38,568 nucleotides of DNA from Nitrosomonas sp. (GTDB lineage Bacteria > Pseudomonadota > Gammaproteobacteria > Burkholderiales > Nitrosomonadaceae). Under the pieces are notes generated by a model that worked only from the letters and a program-made list of their open reading frames with translations, ran no database searches and had not been told where the DNA came from. The stretch lies in the NCBI GenBank assembly GCA_021774055.1, contig JAJFJL010000161.1:1-38568 (forward strand), in the 5' to 3' direction. Positions 16,237 to 24,363 of the stretch are shown here, piece after piece. The position numbers and the translations under genes were made by a program. The first letter of the stretch is position 1. Each line of letters opens with the position of its first letter.

Positions 16237-17139
16237 TCATTTACATGATTTAGGAAATAGCAATTGATAAATATAGCGGATAGCATGAAACACTGCAATC
16301 ACACCAAAACGTAACCATACACCTAAAATAACTATCCACATTAGTACATTAGGATACTGTTTACGAAAAAATTTTTTATAGAAATACAACATTCCTTTAT
16401 GTTTATGCCAAGCAACAAAGATTGGTCGTGCGCGACTACAGGCTCCCTGATGATGCAATACTTGAACCTCAGGAACAAATATAATACGCCAACCTTTTTG
16501 TCGAAAGCGCATACACCAATCTAAATCTTCACAATGCAGAAAATAATTTTCATCCCAGTTACCAACATCATTTATAGCCTCACGACGTACCAGCATTAAC
16601 GCACCAGAAATTGCTTCTACTTCAACCGGCTCTTTCGGTAACGGCTGGCGATGCAAATGAAAGTCTAAAAATAAACCAGGGGAAAATTTTTCTAAGCGAT
16701 ACAAACCAAAAGTACGTACAAAAGAACGCCATGGTGTAGGGATGGTACGACGCCCACCACCTTGTTCTGTCCCATCTGAATTAATTAATTGCCCTCCAAC
16801 CATACCTGCCTGCGGATTAGACTCAAGCACATAAAGTAGATCTTGTAATGAATCAGGGGCAAGAATGCAATCAGGATTTAGGAATAAAACATATGGTGTA
16901 GTTACCGTTTCTAGGCCAATATTGCAACCTGCGGCAAAGCCTAAGTTCTGATCTAAGCGAATTAATTGCAAATAATTATCAGTTGAAAAACAGTCCATTA
17001 AATTCTCAAGACTTGCGTCTGTTGACGCATTATCAACAATGACAATTTGCTGTACTTGATGAACAACTGCTTCAACGCAAGTTGTTAATAATGGACCTGC
17101 ATTATGGTTAACAATGATTATTGATACAGCAAAGGGCAT
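16237..17139 (-). CDS. GT2-family glycosyltransferase, rhamnosyltransferase-like
   Basis: The 300-residue product transfers a sugar from an NDP donor to a growing glycan on the cytoplasmic face. The GT-A fold opens with VSIIIVNHNAGPLL, then QIVIVDNASTD and LDQNLGFAAGCNIGL. NPDCIL is the DxD-like site. EAISGALMLVRREA, FLHCEDLDWCMRFRQKGW (ED acid pair) and VLHHQG are typical of WbbL/rhamnosyltransferase-like members. A hydrophobic C-terminal segment (VLMWIVILGVWLRFGVIAVF) suggests membrane attachment. It is the first gene of a run that continues into the SDR and Crp genes with gaps of 1 and 8 bp. Confidence 0.92.
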   Translation of the reverse strand: MPFAVSIIIVNHNAGPLLTTCVEAVVHQVQQIVIVDNASTDASLENLMDCFSTDNYLQLIRLDQNLGFAAGCNIGLETVTTPYVLFLNPDCILAPDSLQDLLYVLESNPQAGMVGGQLINSDGTEQGGGRRTIPTPWRSFVRTFGLYRLEKFSPGLFLDFHLHRQPLPKEPVEVEAISGALMLVRREAINDVGNWDENYFLHCEDLDWCMRFRQKGWRIIFVPEVQVLHHQGACSRARPIFVAWHKHKGMLYFYKKFFRKQYPNVLMWIVILGVWLRFGVIAVFHAIRYIYQLLFPKSCK

Positions 17140-17297
17140 ACTGGCCTACATCCTTTTTATAATAGTCGATTTGCAGAATTTAGATATTACCTAGATCCAG
17201 CAAACTATCGTGCAGACAATATGTAATAGATTGTTTCATAGAGTAAATTTTATTCTGTGCGGAATACTAATTGATATTCCAAGAGAACAAAATTTGC

Positions 17298-17504
17298 TAT
17301 ATGTAACCTGAATTCGGGATAAGAGAAGGTAATGATTTGTTATTATTTTTGAGTGCCGGCTTGCATGAAAGCGTCTCTTTCCGTCATTCCTGCATGCTTT
17401 TAGCAGGAATGACATCATATGGGAGATTTTACTAAGAACTTTATAACATATGAGAATATCTATTAAAATCAAAAACCATTATCCCGAACTCAGGTTATAT
17501 GTAA
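17298..17504. mobile_element. MITE-like element with TIRs and 9-bp flanking direct repeats
   Basis: CCTGAATTCGGGATAA (from 17307) is mirrored by TTATCCCGAACTCAGG (17479-17494), with one mismatch. TATATGTAA occurs directly outside both ends (17298-17306 and 17496-17504, one spare T on the right), as expected of a target duplication. The roughly 190-bp interior has no credible gene. A 78-codon minus-strand frame spans it but has no family features. It fills most of the 17140-17550 gap. Confidence 0.75.
17383..17413. repeat. 11-bp perfect hairpin inside the MITE-like element
   Basis: GTCATTCCTGC and GCAGGAATGAC form a perfect stem around ATGCTTTTA. The same unit occurs twice, inverted, at 33386-33461. 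It is therefore a separate dispersed palindrome nested in the larger element. Confidence 0.75.
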
Positions 17505-17550
17505 CAACCTATTACGCAAGATATATGTGATCACTTGCAGGATCTAGGTA

Positions 17551-18888
17551 TCACTTGCTTTTTTGAGTACCAACATTTTTTTTTCTTGTACGATAACTGC
17601 GTACACCTTTTACTATTGGTAGTAACAAATCATACAACCATGGATGACGCCCAACCGCAACTTTTAAGCGTGTAAATTTTAGCTGAAAATGATGTTTAGT
17701 GATTTTCTTAATATCCTCCCAGAATGTTAGCTGCAAGCCTTCTTCCCTAATTGATAATTCAACCTTGGGCAACTCAACCTTGGGCAACTCAATATGTTGA
17801 AACACAGAAAATTTTCGCAACCCACTCTTAGCATTTAATGTTGCCTGCAAAAAACCATACCCGTACAAACGATCAGGTTCAAGATGACAACCCTCTGCCC
17901 ATTCATTCCATGCATTGATAAATACCAATGACTCCTCTTTTTTAAATTGCTGAGCAAGATCAATTGTCGACGACAACCAATATTCATAGTTTTCCGGTGT
18001 GCCATTAAGTACAATCACAGCACGATCTTTAGTACGCGCAGTATTATCCCAAGAAGGAAAAACTGTCTTAAAAACACGTTCATCATCATAAACATGATCA
18101 ATAAAAGACTGTGCAATCGTGGCATACTGCATCAGCTGCCCATTAAATTCATCCGTAAATTTAATTTTATCACTAACATTGACAGGTTTAAAATTATGAG
18201 GTGGAAATTCAACTCCACTATCAAATCCAAGATGAGCATACTTTTCATTACCGTGGGTCAGAGCTGCACACAGGTGAATCTCGCCTAACCCAACAAGCCG
18301 ACAATAATCACGCCATACTTTTAATGTATTATGAACATCAGGAATATTTTGAGGGCGATAAACAATTAAATAAGGCTTACCATCGACTTTGATGTAGCGT
18401 TGATCCTTAAAAAAAGGCTCCAATGATTTAATAAAATTTATATCATCTTCAGGCAAATAATCTTGTGAAACCAACAATTCGTGTTCAGCGCCATCCCAAC
18501 GACGAGTCCAATTTTCATTGGCCCAACAAAGGCAAAAAGGCATATCACTTTCATGATCAGCAAGCATATCATCTAATGGTAAATTTAGGATGCGCTTACC
18601 AGAAAACCAGTAATAATGATAACAAAATCCATCAATGCCATATCTTTTGGCGGTTTTAATTTGATCACGGCGCGTATCACGGACTCGCAAATCATAGAAA
18701 CCAAAATCAGTTGGCAAATGAGGTTGATAATGCCCTTCAAACAACGGAGCTGCTTTAGTAACATTTGTCCACTCAGTAAAGCCCTTGCCCCACCATTGAT
18801 CATTTTCCGGGATTGGATGGAACTGCGTTAAATAGAACGCAATTAACCGAGGGATAGATTTATTTTCTGGTGATTGTTGTGATTTCAT
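17551..18888 (-). CDS. WbsX-family glycan protein (GH99-like domain)
   Basis: The 445-residue product matches the WbsX group, which has a GH99-like TIM-barrel fold and occurs in O-antigen and capsule loci. Motifs in order are LIAFYLTQFHPIPENDQWWG, KGFTEWTNVTKA, GHYQPHLPTDFGFYDLR, GIDGFCYHYYWFSGKRIL, CWANENWTRRWDG and FINAWNEWAEGCHLEPD. The catalytic-type acids lie in the last two. A tail of about 80 residues carries the tandem duplication ELPKVELPKVEL (an 18-bp repeat near 17760-17790) and ends with a basic segment. It is divergent from the WbsX-RgpF gene at 19580, and the two barrels are clearly homologous. The biochemical function of WbsX proteins is not well established. Confidence 0.9.
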   Translation of the reverse strand: MKSQQSPENKSIPRLIAFYLTQFHPIPENDQWWGKGFTEWTNVTKAAPLFEGHYQPHLPTDFGFYDLRVRDTRRDQIKTAKRYGIDGFCYHYYWFSGKRILNLPLDDMLADHESDMPFCLCWANENWTRRWDGAEHELLVSQDYLPEDDINFIKSLEPFFKDQRYIKVDGKPYLIVYRPQNIPDVHNTLKVWRDYCRLVGLGEIHLCAALTHGNEKYAHLGFDSGVEFPPHNFKPVNVSDKIKFTDEFNGQLMQYATIAQSFIDHVYDDERVFKTVFPSWDNTARTKDRAVIVLNGTPENYEYWLSSTIDLAQQFKKEESLVFINAWNEWAEGCHLEPDRLYGYGFLQATLNAKSGLRKFSVFQHIELPKVELPKVELSIREEGLQLTFWEDIKKITKHHFQLKFTRLKVAVGRHPWLYDLLLPIVKGVRSYRTRKKNVGTQKSK

Positions 18889-19579
18889 ATCGTCTGTTTT
18901 TATAGTTAAGTTCTCTTGAACCTAGGAGACTACACAAGAATCAAAGTCCTGCTACGGAAAGTTGGATTCGGCTATAGCCTTCCTTGTTTTCTGTTAAATA
19001 TACTTGATATTTGCATCAAAATTTGCATCAAACCAAGAAAAAACCTGACTCGAGCTATCTTTTCCACGCTACGGCCTCTATTCTAAGACCACTTCCTAGG
19101 ACTATCCCTTCTCCAGTTAATTTACGAAATTGATTTGTTTTTACATGGAATCTCAATCCAGTATAAAAACGCAAAATCAAATACTCTAGCAAATTCAGAT
19201 GCTTGATTTCTTATGAACAGCTCAAAGCGGTTTAGTAATAGTGACACCTAAAAATAGCCTGCCACTGACAATATCTAACCATGCTGCCGAATATAATTCC
19301 CTGTCACTTTTTAATCCATTCCAACTGTGGAAGCATTATCAACAATAAAAACGCTGGGCTTGATTAATAAACCTCAATGCAGGTAATCAATAATGAACCA
19401 TCATTATAGTTTACAATTACGATCTAAATAGTTATCTTAAAATATATTTGATTGTTCATCTGGTTAAATATCAGTCCGAACATTAACCTATAATTATCTT
19501 CAACACTGTCATACTAGCCGCAGAAAATATCCGGCTGTTAGGTCCATGACACAATTCATACAAAAAATAAAAACAATTT
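18889..19579. other. AT-rich gap between divergent WbsX genes
   Basis: No complete gene is seen in these 691 bp. It should hold the promoters of both divergent genes. A 12-bp tandem repeat (ATTTGCATCAAA twice) spans 19009-19032. On the minus strand near 19319-19358 a short frame reads SVFIVDNAST before a stop, resembling the start of a GT2 glycosyltransferase. This may be a decayed gene remnant, but it is too short to be sure. Confidence 0.4.
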
Positions 19580-21754
19580 ATGCTTAAATTTCTTTTTCTA
19601 AATATTTTCAGTAAACACAGACTAGAAAAATTCATTCGTGAAATCAAAACAAATGGTCTACAAGCTGCCTTTAAAAAAGTGTTTGCCTTTTTAAAACAAG
19701 CACGGCAACCAATCTCCAACGCCCCCAGTACCCCATCGCACAAGCCCTTTTTAAAGCAAGAAACACAACAGCCTATTTCCCATAGGCCATCTGATAAAGA
19801 GGCGACCTCTTATTTCTCTCAGTTATTTCGCCAAGTTTTTCAATCTAACGACTACTTACCTTTTAAACAAAATCATTCGTCAATTCCATGCTCCAAAATC
19901 AAATTAATTGCATTCTACCTACCACAATTCCATCCAATTCCAGAAAATGACGAATGGTGGGGCAAGGGATTTACTGAGTGGACTAATGTTACGAAAGCTC
20001 TACCACAATTTATTGGTCACTATCAACCACACTTGCCTGATCAATTAGGATTTTATGATTTACGTTTGGAAACCATTCAAAAACAGCAGATTGAGCTTGC
20101 AAAACAATACGGCATTTATGGTTTTTGCTACCACCATTATTGGTTCAATAAAAAAAGAATTCTGCAAACACCATTAGATACTGTGTTAAACAATCCAGAC
20201 TTAGATCTACCATTTTGTATTAACTGGGCCAACGAAAATTGGACACGTCGTTGGGATGGATTAGAACAAGATGTTTTACTTGCTCAACGTCATTCAGCGG
20301 AAGACGACATTGCTTTTATACAAGATGCGGCAAAGTATATGCAAGATTCACGTTATATTCGTATTGATGGAAAGCCTTTATTACTACTTTATCGACCAGG
20401 TTTACTACCTGATGTACAGGCCACCGCAAAACGTTGGCGAAAATGGTGCCGAGAGAACTCAGTTGGTGAAATTTTTTTGGTTATAACTCATGCATTTGAA
20501 CATGTGAATCCAAATAATATTGGGTTTGATGCTGCGATTGAATATGCTCCTAACACATATCCAGTAACTCCAGTTACCGATCAAATTATTGCTGCAGGAA
20601 AAATGGTTAACCCAAATTATCAGGGCGTAATTTTTGATTACAACCAGGCTGCAGAATATGGTCAAAGCCAACCACTACCGCCTTATAAAAAATTCAGATG
20701 TATTTTTCCTGGATGGGATAACGAAGCTAGAAAACCAGGTCGTGGCATTACTTTTATTAATTCTACACCATTAAAATTTCAGCAATGGCTTTCCTACTTA
20801 CTCCGTTTTACACAAAAACATTTCAAACAAAATGAGCAATTTCTTTTCATCAATGCCTGGAATGAATGGGCAGAAGGAGCGCATTTAGAACCAGATAGAA
20901 AAAATGGTTTTAGTTACTTAGAAGCATGTCGCGTTGCTAACCAATTACATGCATTGAGGCAGAAAGAAAACAAACCTGTGTTAAAAACAGAAAATGGCAC
21001 AATTAAATGTGCAATTGTAATTCATGCTTTTTATCTTGACGTATTTAATGAAATACTAAAATATTTAGAGAGAATTGATAAGAAAACGATAAAATTATTT
21101 GTTACGACGCCGAAAAAGCAAGTTACTACAATCAGGTCTCAACTTGCAGCGAACGGCTATGACTTTACCTGCCTTGGCGTAAATAATCGGGGACGCGATA
21201 TTTTACCATTTATCAAAATATTCCCTGAAATCATTAAACATAATTTTACATATTTGATAAAAATACACACAAAAAAATCTACACACAGAGTTGATGGTGA
21301 CCATTGGCGCAATGATTTATATGCTAAATTACTTGATAAGCTAGCACTAGAAGAAAATATACAATACTTTCAGGATGACCCTGAAATTGGCATTATTGCA
21401 CCGAAAGGACATCTGGTTCCCATGGGTCATTATCTAGCGGACAATGAGGAATGCATAACAAATTTATCTGCCAGGCTCGGTATGGGAATGGATGTTGTGA
21501 CGCAATTATCCTTTGTCGCAGGATCAATGTTTAGTGCTCGTACAGATGCACTAATACCGCTATTATTATTGAATCTTAAAGAAGAAGATTTCGAATCAGA
21601 ACAAAGTCAGCTTGATGGCACACTAGCACATGCAGTTGAGCGTGTTTTTTCTGTTTGCGCGAATTGTTTAGATTATAAAATTGAAACACGCAGCGGGGAG
21701 ATAACAGATGATTACCCGCATGCCGAAAAAACCAGTCCAAATGCAATTAAGTAA
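19580..21754 (+). CDS. WbsX domain fused to an RgpF-like (rhamnan synthesis F) domain
   Basis: The 724-residue product has two domains. After a basic, variable N-terminus of about 105 residues comes a WbsX/GH99-like barrel (about 106-455), with LIAFYLPQFHPIPENDEWWG, KGFTEWTNVTKA, YGFCYHHYWFNKKRI, INWANENWTRRWDG and FINAWNEWAEGAHLEPD. Residues about 476-710 match the rhamnan synthesis protein F family: CAIVIHAFYLDVFNEIL, NNRGRDILPFIKI, YLIKIHTKKSTH, WRNDLYAKLL and SFVAGSMFSARTDAL. RgpF-like domains act in building rhamnose-containing glycans, so the fusion suggests a surface polysaccharide enzyme. The ribosome site before the ATG is weak. It converges with the PIG-L-GT2 gene, 8 bp apart. Confidence 0.92.
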   Translation: MLKFLFLNIFSKHRLEKFIREIKTNGLQAAFKKVFAFLKQARQPISNAPSTPSHKPFLKQETQQPISHRPSDKEATSYFSQLFRQVFQSNDYLPFKQNHSSIPCSKIKLIAFYLPQFHPIPENDEWWGKGFTEWTNVTKALPQFIGHYQPHLPDQLGFYDLRLETIQKQQIELAKQYGIYGFCYHHYWFNKKRILQTPLDTVLNNPDLDLPFCINWANENWTRRWDGLEQDVLLAQRHSAEDDIAFIQDAAKYMQDSRYIRIDGKPLLLLYRPGLLPDVQATAKRWRKWCRENSVGEIFLVITHAFEHVNPNNIGFDAAIEYAPNTYPVTPVTDQIIAAGKMVNPNYQGVIFDYNQAAEYGQSQPLPPYKKFRCIFPGWDNEARKPGRGITFINSTPLKFQQWLSYLLRFTQKHFKQNEQFLFINAWNEWAEGAHLEPDRKNGFSYLEACRVANQLHALRQKENKPVLKTENGTIKCAIVIHAFYLDVFNEILKYLERIDKKTIKLFVTTPKKQVTTIRSQLAANGYDFTCLGVNNRGRDILPFIKIFPEIIKHNFTYLIKIHTKKSTHRVDGDHWRNDLYAKLLDKLALEENIQYFQDDPEIGIIAPKGHLVPMGHYLADNEECITNLSARLGMGMDVVTQLSFVAGSMFSARTDALIPLLLLNLKEEDFESEQSQLDGTLAHAVERVFSVCANCLDYKIETRSGEITDDYPHAEKTSPNAIK

Positions 21755-21762
21755 CCTGCATG

Positions 21763-23733
21763 TCAACTATGAGACATACGGGCTAGAATATTTTTAATAA
21801 AGTTACCTAATAATCGTACTGGCGTGGTAATTCTCCAACTAGTAGAAGACCAGATTCCCATAATTTGTTTATTCAATACTTCAATTGCTTGATCACGTTC
21901 AGAGATAACTTCATACTTTTCAGAAATTACTTTATTCAATACTTCAATTGCTTGATCACGTTCAGATATAACTTCATACTTTTCAGAAATTACTTTATTC
22001 AATGCTTCAATTGTTTGATCACGTTCAGAAATTAATGATTCAATTGTTTTATCACGTTCAGAAATCAATGATTCAATTGTTTTATCACGTTCAGAAATTA
22101 ATGATTCAATTGTTTTATCACGTTCAAAAACTAATGATTCAATTGTTTGGTCACGTTCAGAAATTATCTGAGCACAATTATCAATCTCTTGATTTCTAGA
22201 ATCCAATACCTGATTAATTGCAAAGATCTCTCTATCACGCAGGTTGATAATATTTTTGCACCGCGCATACTCTAGTATTGTCCATAATGTTGCATCACTC
22301 CAACGTAGCATCCATTTTCTGTAAATGAACATCATCATTTTTTTTGTGCGAGCTGCATCTCTCCAGACTTCAGATCCTTTCCCTTTTTCCATACGATAGG
22401 TAGCACCTACTTTCGCAACAAATTGAAATGTTCCATATTCTAGAACCTGCAACCAAAAATCCCAATCTTCACAAACAGTGAGTGCCTCATCAAAACGGGC
22501 ACCACTATCAATAGCATATCGCCGAAAAAGAACCGCATGAATCGGAATAAAATTATCAATATGTAACTGGATTGGATCAAATTCTTCTTTAAAATGTCTA
22601 ATTTCTTCACCAGTTTCATCCATACATCGAATAGCAGAATAAACAGCAATCGTATTTTTAGTAGGGTCAAGCTTTTCTTCAAGCCTTACAATATGATGCG
22701 GTTCAAACCAATCATCATCATCAAGAAAAATTAAATACTCTCCTTTGGCAGCATCAAGTCCAATATTTGCGGCTTTACTACGAGATAATGGTTCACCATT
22801 TTCACTTGTTATCATGCGCAATGGAAAATGTCCGCACCATGCATCCATCTCACGATGTCCATTACCTTTAGCGTTAACTAATACGACTTCAATATTTACA
22901 TATGTTTGCAAAGCAACTGAATCAAGCGCATCAGATAATGTAGCACGATCCATACTACGAATGATCACACTAACCAGTGGCGTATCACGACTATCTAAGG
23001 TTAAACCAAGTGTTTTTTGACGCGCGTATTCTGATTGATAGAGCTTAAGCGGATCTTTTGTTAACTCCTCAGCAGAAATCAACATATACGCTTCCGCTGC
23101 AGTTACAGTGTCGGGCAGGGTATAGGTTCGATAGCGATTAAGTGCCGCAATATCTAAATCGTAACGTTGTTTCTCTAACTGGGAAACAAAACAGGCCATT
23201 GCTGCCAGCTTGCGTTGCATTACCGTACTAATATCAAGCAAATGATTAGGCTGCAGTGGAATGCCTACTTCATACATCGCCAAGTAAATTTTGCTAGCGA
23301 TCCTTCTAACTGCCTCCACTGTTGCCATACCCAAGGCACGATGATCTGGATGCATTTCCAAAACTGAAGGAGCATAGATCAAATCAACCTGCATTTCTTT
23401 GATCGTAGTTATAATTCGCTGTACGAATTTTTCGCTGTAACAAACCTGTCTATCTTGGTATTGCCAGAAAACAGGGGCACCATAATTAAGAATCTTAGCC
23501 GCAGCGATGCTTTCATGCTGACGCTGCAAAGTGTATTCAGTGGCTTTTTCTTCACTGACACCATATCCGCCGTCAGATACAACAATAACGTGTACAGGGA
23601 TACCCTGTTCAATATGGTGCATAATCGCCCCACCACAGCCGAAAACCTCGTCATCTGGATGGGGTGCTAACACTAATACACGTGTGCCAGGTGTTTTTAC
23701 AGTAACTTGATTAGGAACAAGCAAATTTTCCAA
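21763..23733 (-). CDS. PIG-L deacetylase-GT2 glycosyltransferase fusion with coiled coil
   Basis: The 656-residue product has three parts. Residues 18-200 are a PIG-L/LmbE-type zinc deacetylase with VLAPHPDDEVFGCGG (HPDD zinc site) and LEMHPDHRALG (the third ligand). Residues 252 to about 480 are a GT2 domain with PLVSVIIRSMDRATLSDAL, YLIFLDDDDWFEPHH (DxD) and VCEDWDFWLQVL. Residues 521-622 are a degenerate 11-residue repeat (SERDKTIESLI and variants) that should form a coiled coil. After it comes SSTSWRITTPVRLLGNFIK, a tail often seen in glycosyltransferases with trailing coiled coils. It would remove an acyl group from a sugar and extend the glycan. Coupling of the two activities is inference. 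Confidence 0.92.
   Translation of the reverse strand: MENLLVPNQVTVKTPGTRVLVLAPHPDDEVFGCGGAIMHHIEQGIPVHVIVVSDGGYGVSEEKATEYTLQRQHESIAAAKILNYGAPVFWQYQDRQVCYSEKFVQRIITTIKEMQVDLIYAPSVLEMHPDHRALGMATVEAVRRIASKIYLAMYEVGIPLQPNHLLDISTVMQRKLAAMACFVSQLEKQRYDLDIAALNRYRTYTLPDTVTAAEAYMLISAEELTKDPLKLYQSEYARQKTLGLTLDSRDTPLVSVIIRSMDRATLSDALDSVALQTYVNIEVVLVNAKGNGHREMDAWCGHFPLRMITSENGEPLSRSKAANIGLDAAKGEYLIFLDDDDWFEPHHIVRLEEKLDPTKNTIAVYSAIRCMDETGEEIRHFKEEFDPIQLHIDNFIPIHAVLFRRYAIDSGARFDEALTVCEDWDFWLQVLEYGTFQFVAKVGATYRMEKGKGSEVWRDAARTKKMMMFIYRKWMLRWSDATLWTILEYARCKNIINLRDREIFAINQVLDSRNQEIDNCAQIISERDQTIESLVFERDKTIESLISERDKTIESLISERDKTIESLISERDQTIEALNKVISEKYEVISERDQAIEVLNKVISEKYEVISERDQAIEVLNKQIMGIWSSTSWRITTPVRLLGNFIKNILARMSHS
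21868..22170 (-). repeat. In-frame tandem repeat encoding a coiled coil
   Basis: About nine near-identical 33-bp and longer units encode ISERDKTIESL-type heptad-like repeats inside the PIG-L-GT2 gene. The longer units read ISEKYEVISERDQAIEVLNK and are duplicated. High nucleotide identity between units implies recent expansion and likely length variation between strains. Confidence 0.85.
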
Positions 23734-23790
23734 TGATATTATTCTAAATAAAAGTAATTATATGATTCTAGTTTTCTACTTATTTTAGTA

Positions 23791-23942
23791 ACGTGCATGG
23801 AATAAATTAGGCAACTAGCGCAGGATTTATGTTCATATTCAAAGCGTGTAAACAGGCGCATAGCACAGCTATGTAACTGTTTGCATAACGCAGAAGATGG
23901 GCATAAATACAAAGCGAGTTGTCTAATTTATTTCATGCACGT
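23791..23942. mobile_element. Dispersed palindromic TIR element, best copy (152 bp)
   Basis: The ends form a 26-bp terminal inverted repeat with two mismatches: ACGTGCATGGAATAAATTAG then GCAACT on the left, mirrored by AGTTGTCTAATTTATTTCAT then GCACGT. The core has a hairpin around CATAGCACAGCTATG. Copies lie at 1711-1816 and 38454-38568. No open frame is present, so it must be moved in trans if it is mobile. Confidence 0.82.
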
Positions 23943-24363
23943 GCCTTAACTAGAGAGAATTTTTGTTGTACAGTCATTTGTTTCTATTTTTCAAATGCTG
24001 CAGCTTATCGTAACATGCTTACCTTGATTTACTTAACCCTACCTATGGCATCCCTCATACCGACCCAGAAATAGTTCACACTTTTGATATACATCGCTAG
24101 AAAAAATATGAAAAATCATCGTTTCCTACAAAAAACCACCATTTATTCATGGGTAGCTATGGTCTTGAGATTTTGACTATTCAACAACTGATTAAACAAC
24201 AAACATCATTCGTCGCGCATAACAAGCAGTTACAGCATGGCGCAAAGATCTATGATTTCAGAGACATAGATTTCTTTAAGCTAAAAATCATGGTATTGTA
24301 TGAGACCAATTATGTCCTACTAGGTTGAACCCATAAGTACGCACTTACCGGATGAACCTAAAT
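23943..24363. other. Gap with no recognisable gene
   Basis: This stretch lies between the TIR element and the stop of the GGDEF-EAL gene. Both strands were read. Frames are short and interrupted, and I recognise no protein family, RNA or repeat. Confidence 0.35.

Noticed and set aside
17236-17472. A 78-codon minus-strand frame
   Set aside because: It overlaps the MITE-like element and its palindrome, with no recognisable domain or ribosome site.
19319-19358. A possible glycosyltransferase remnant (SVFIVDNAST)
   Set aside because: Only about 13 residues before a stop; too short to call a pseudogene, so noted only within the gap.
21868-22170. A possible CRISPR array
   Set aside because: The repeats are in frame, contiguous and without unique spacers; they encode a coiled coil.
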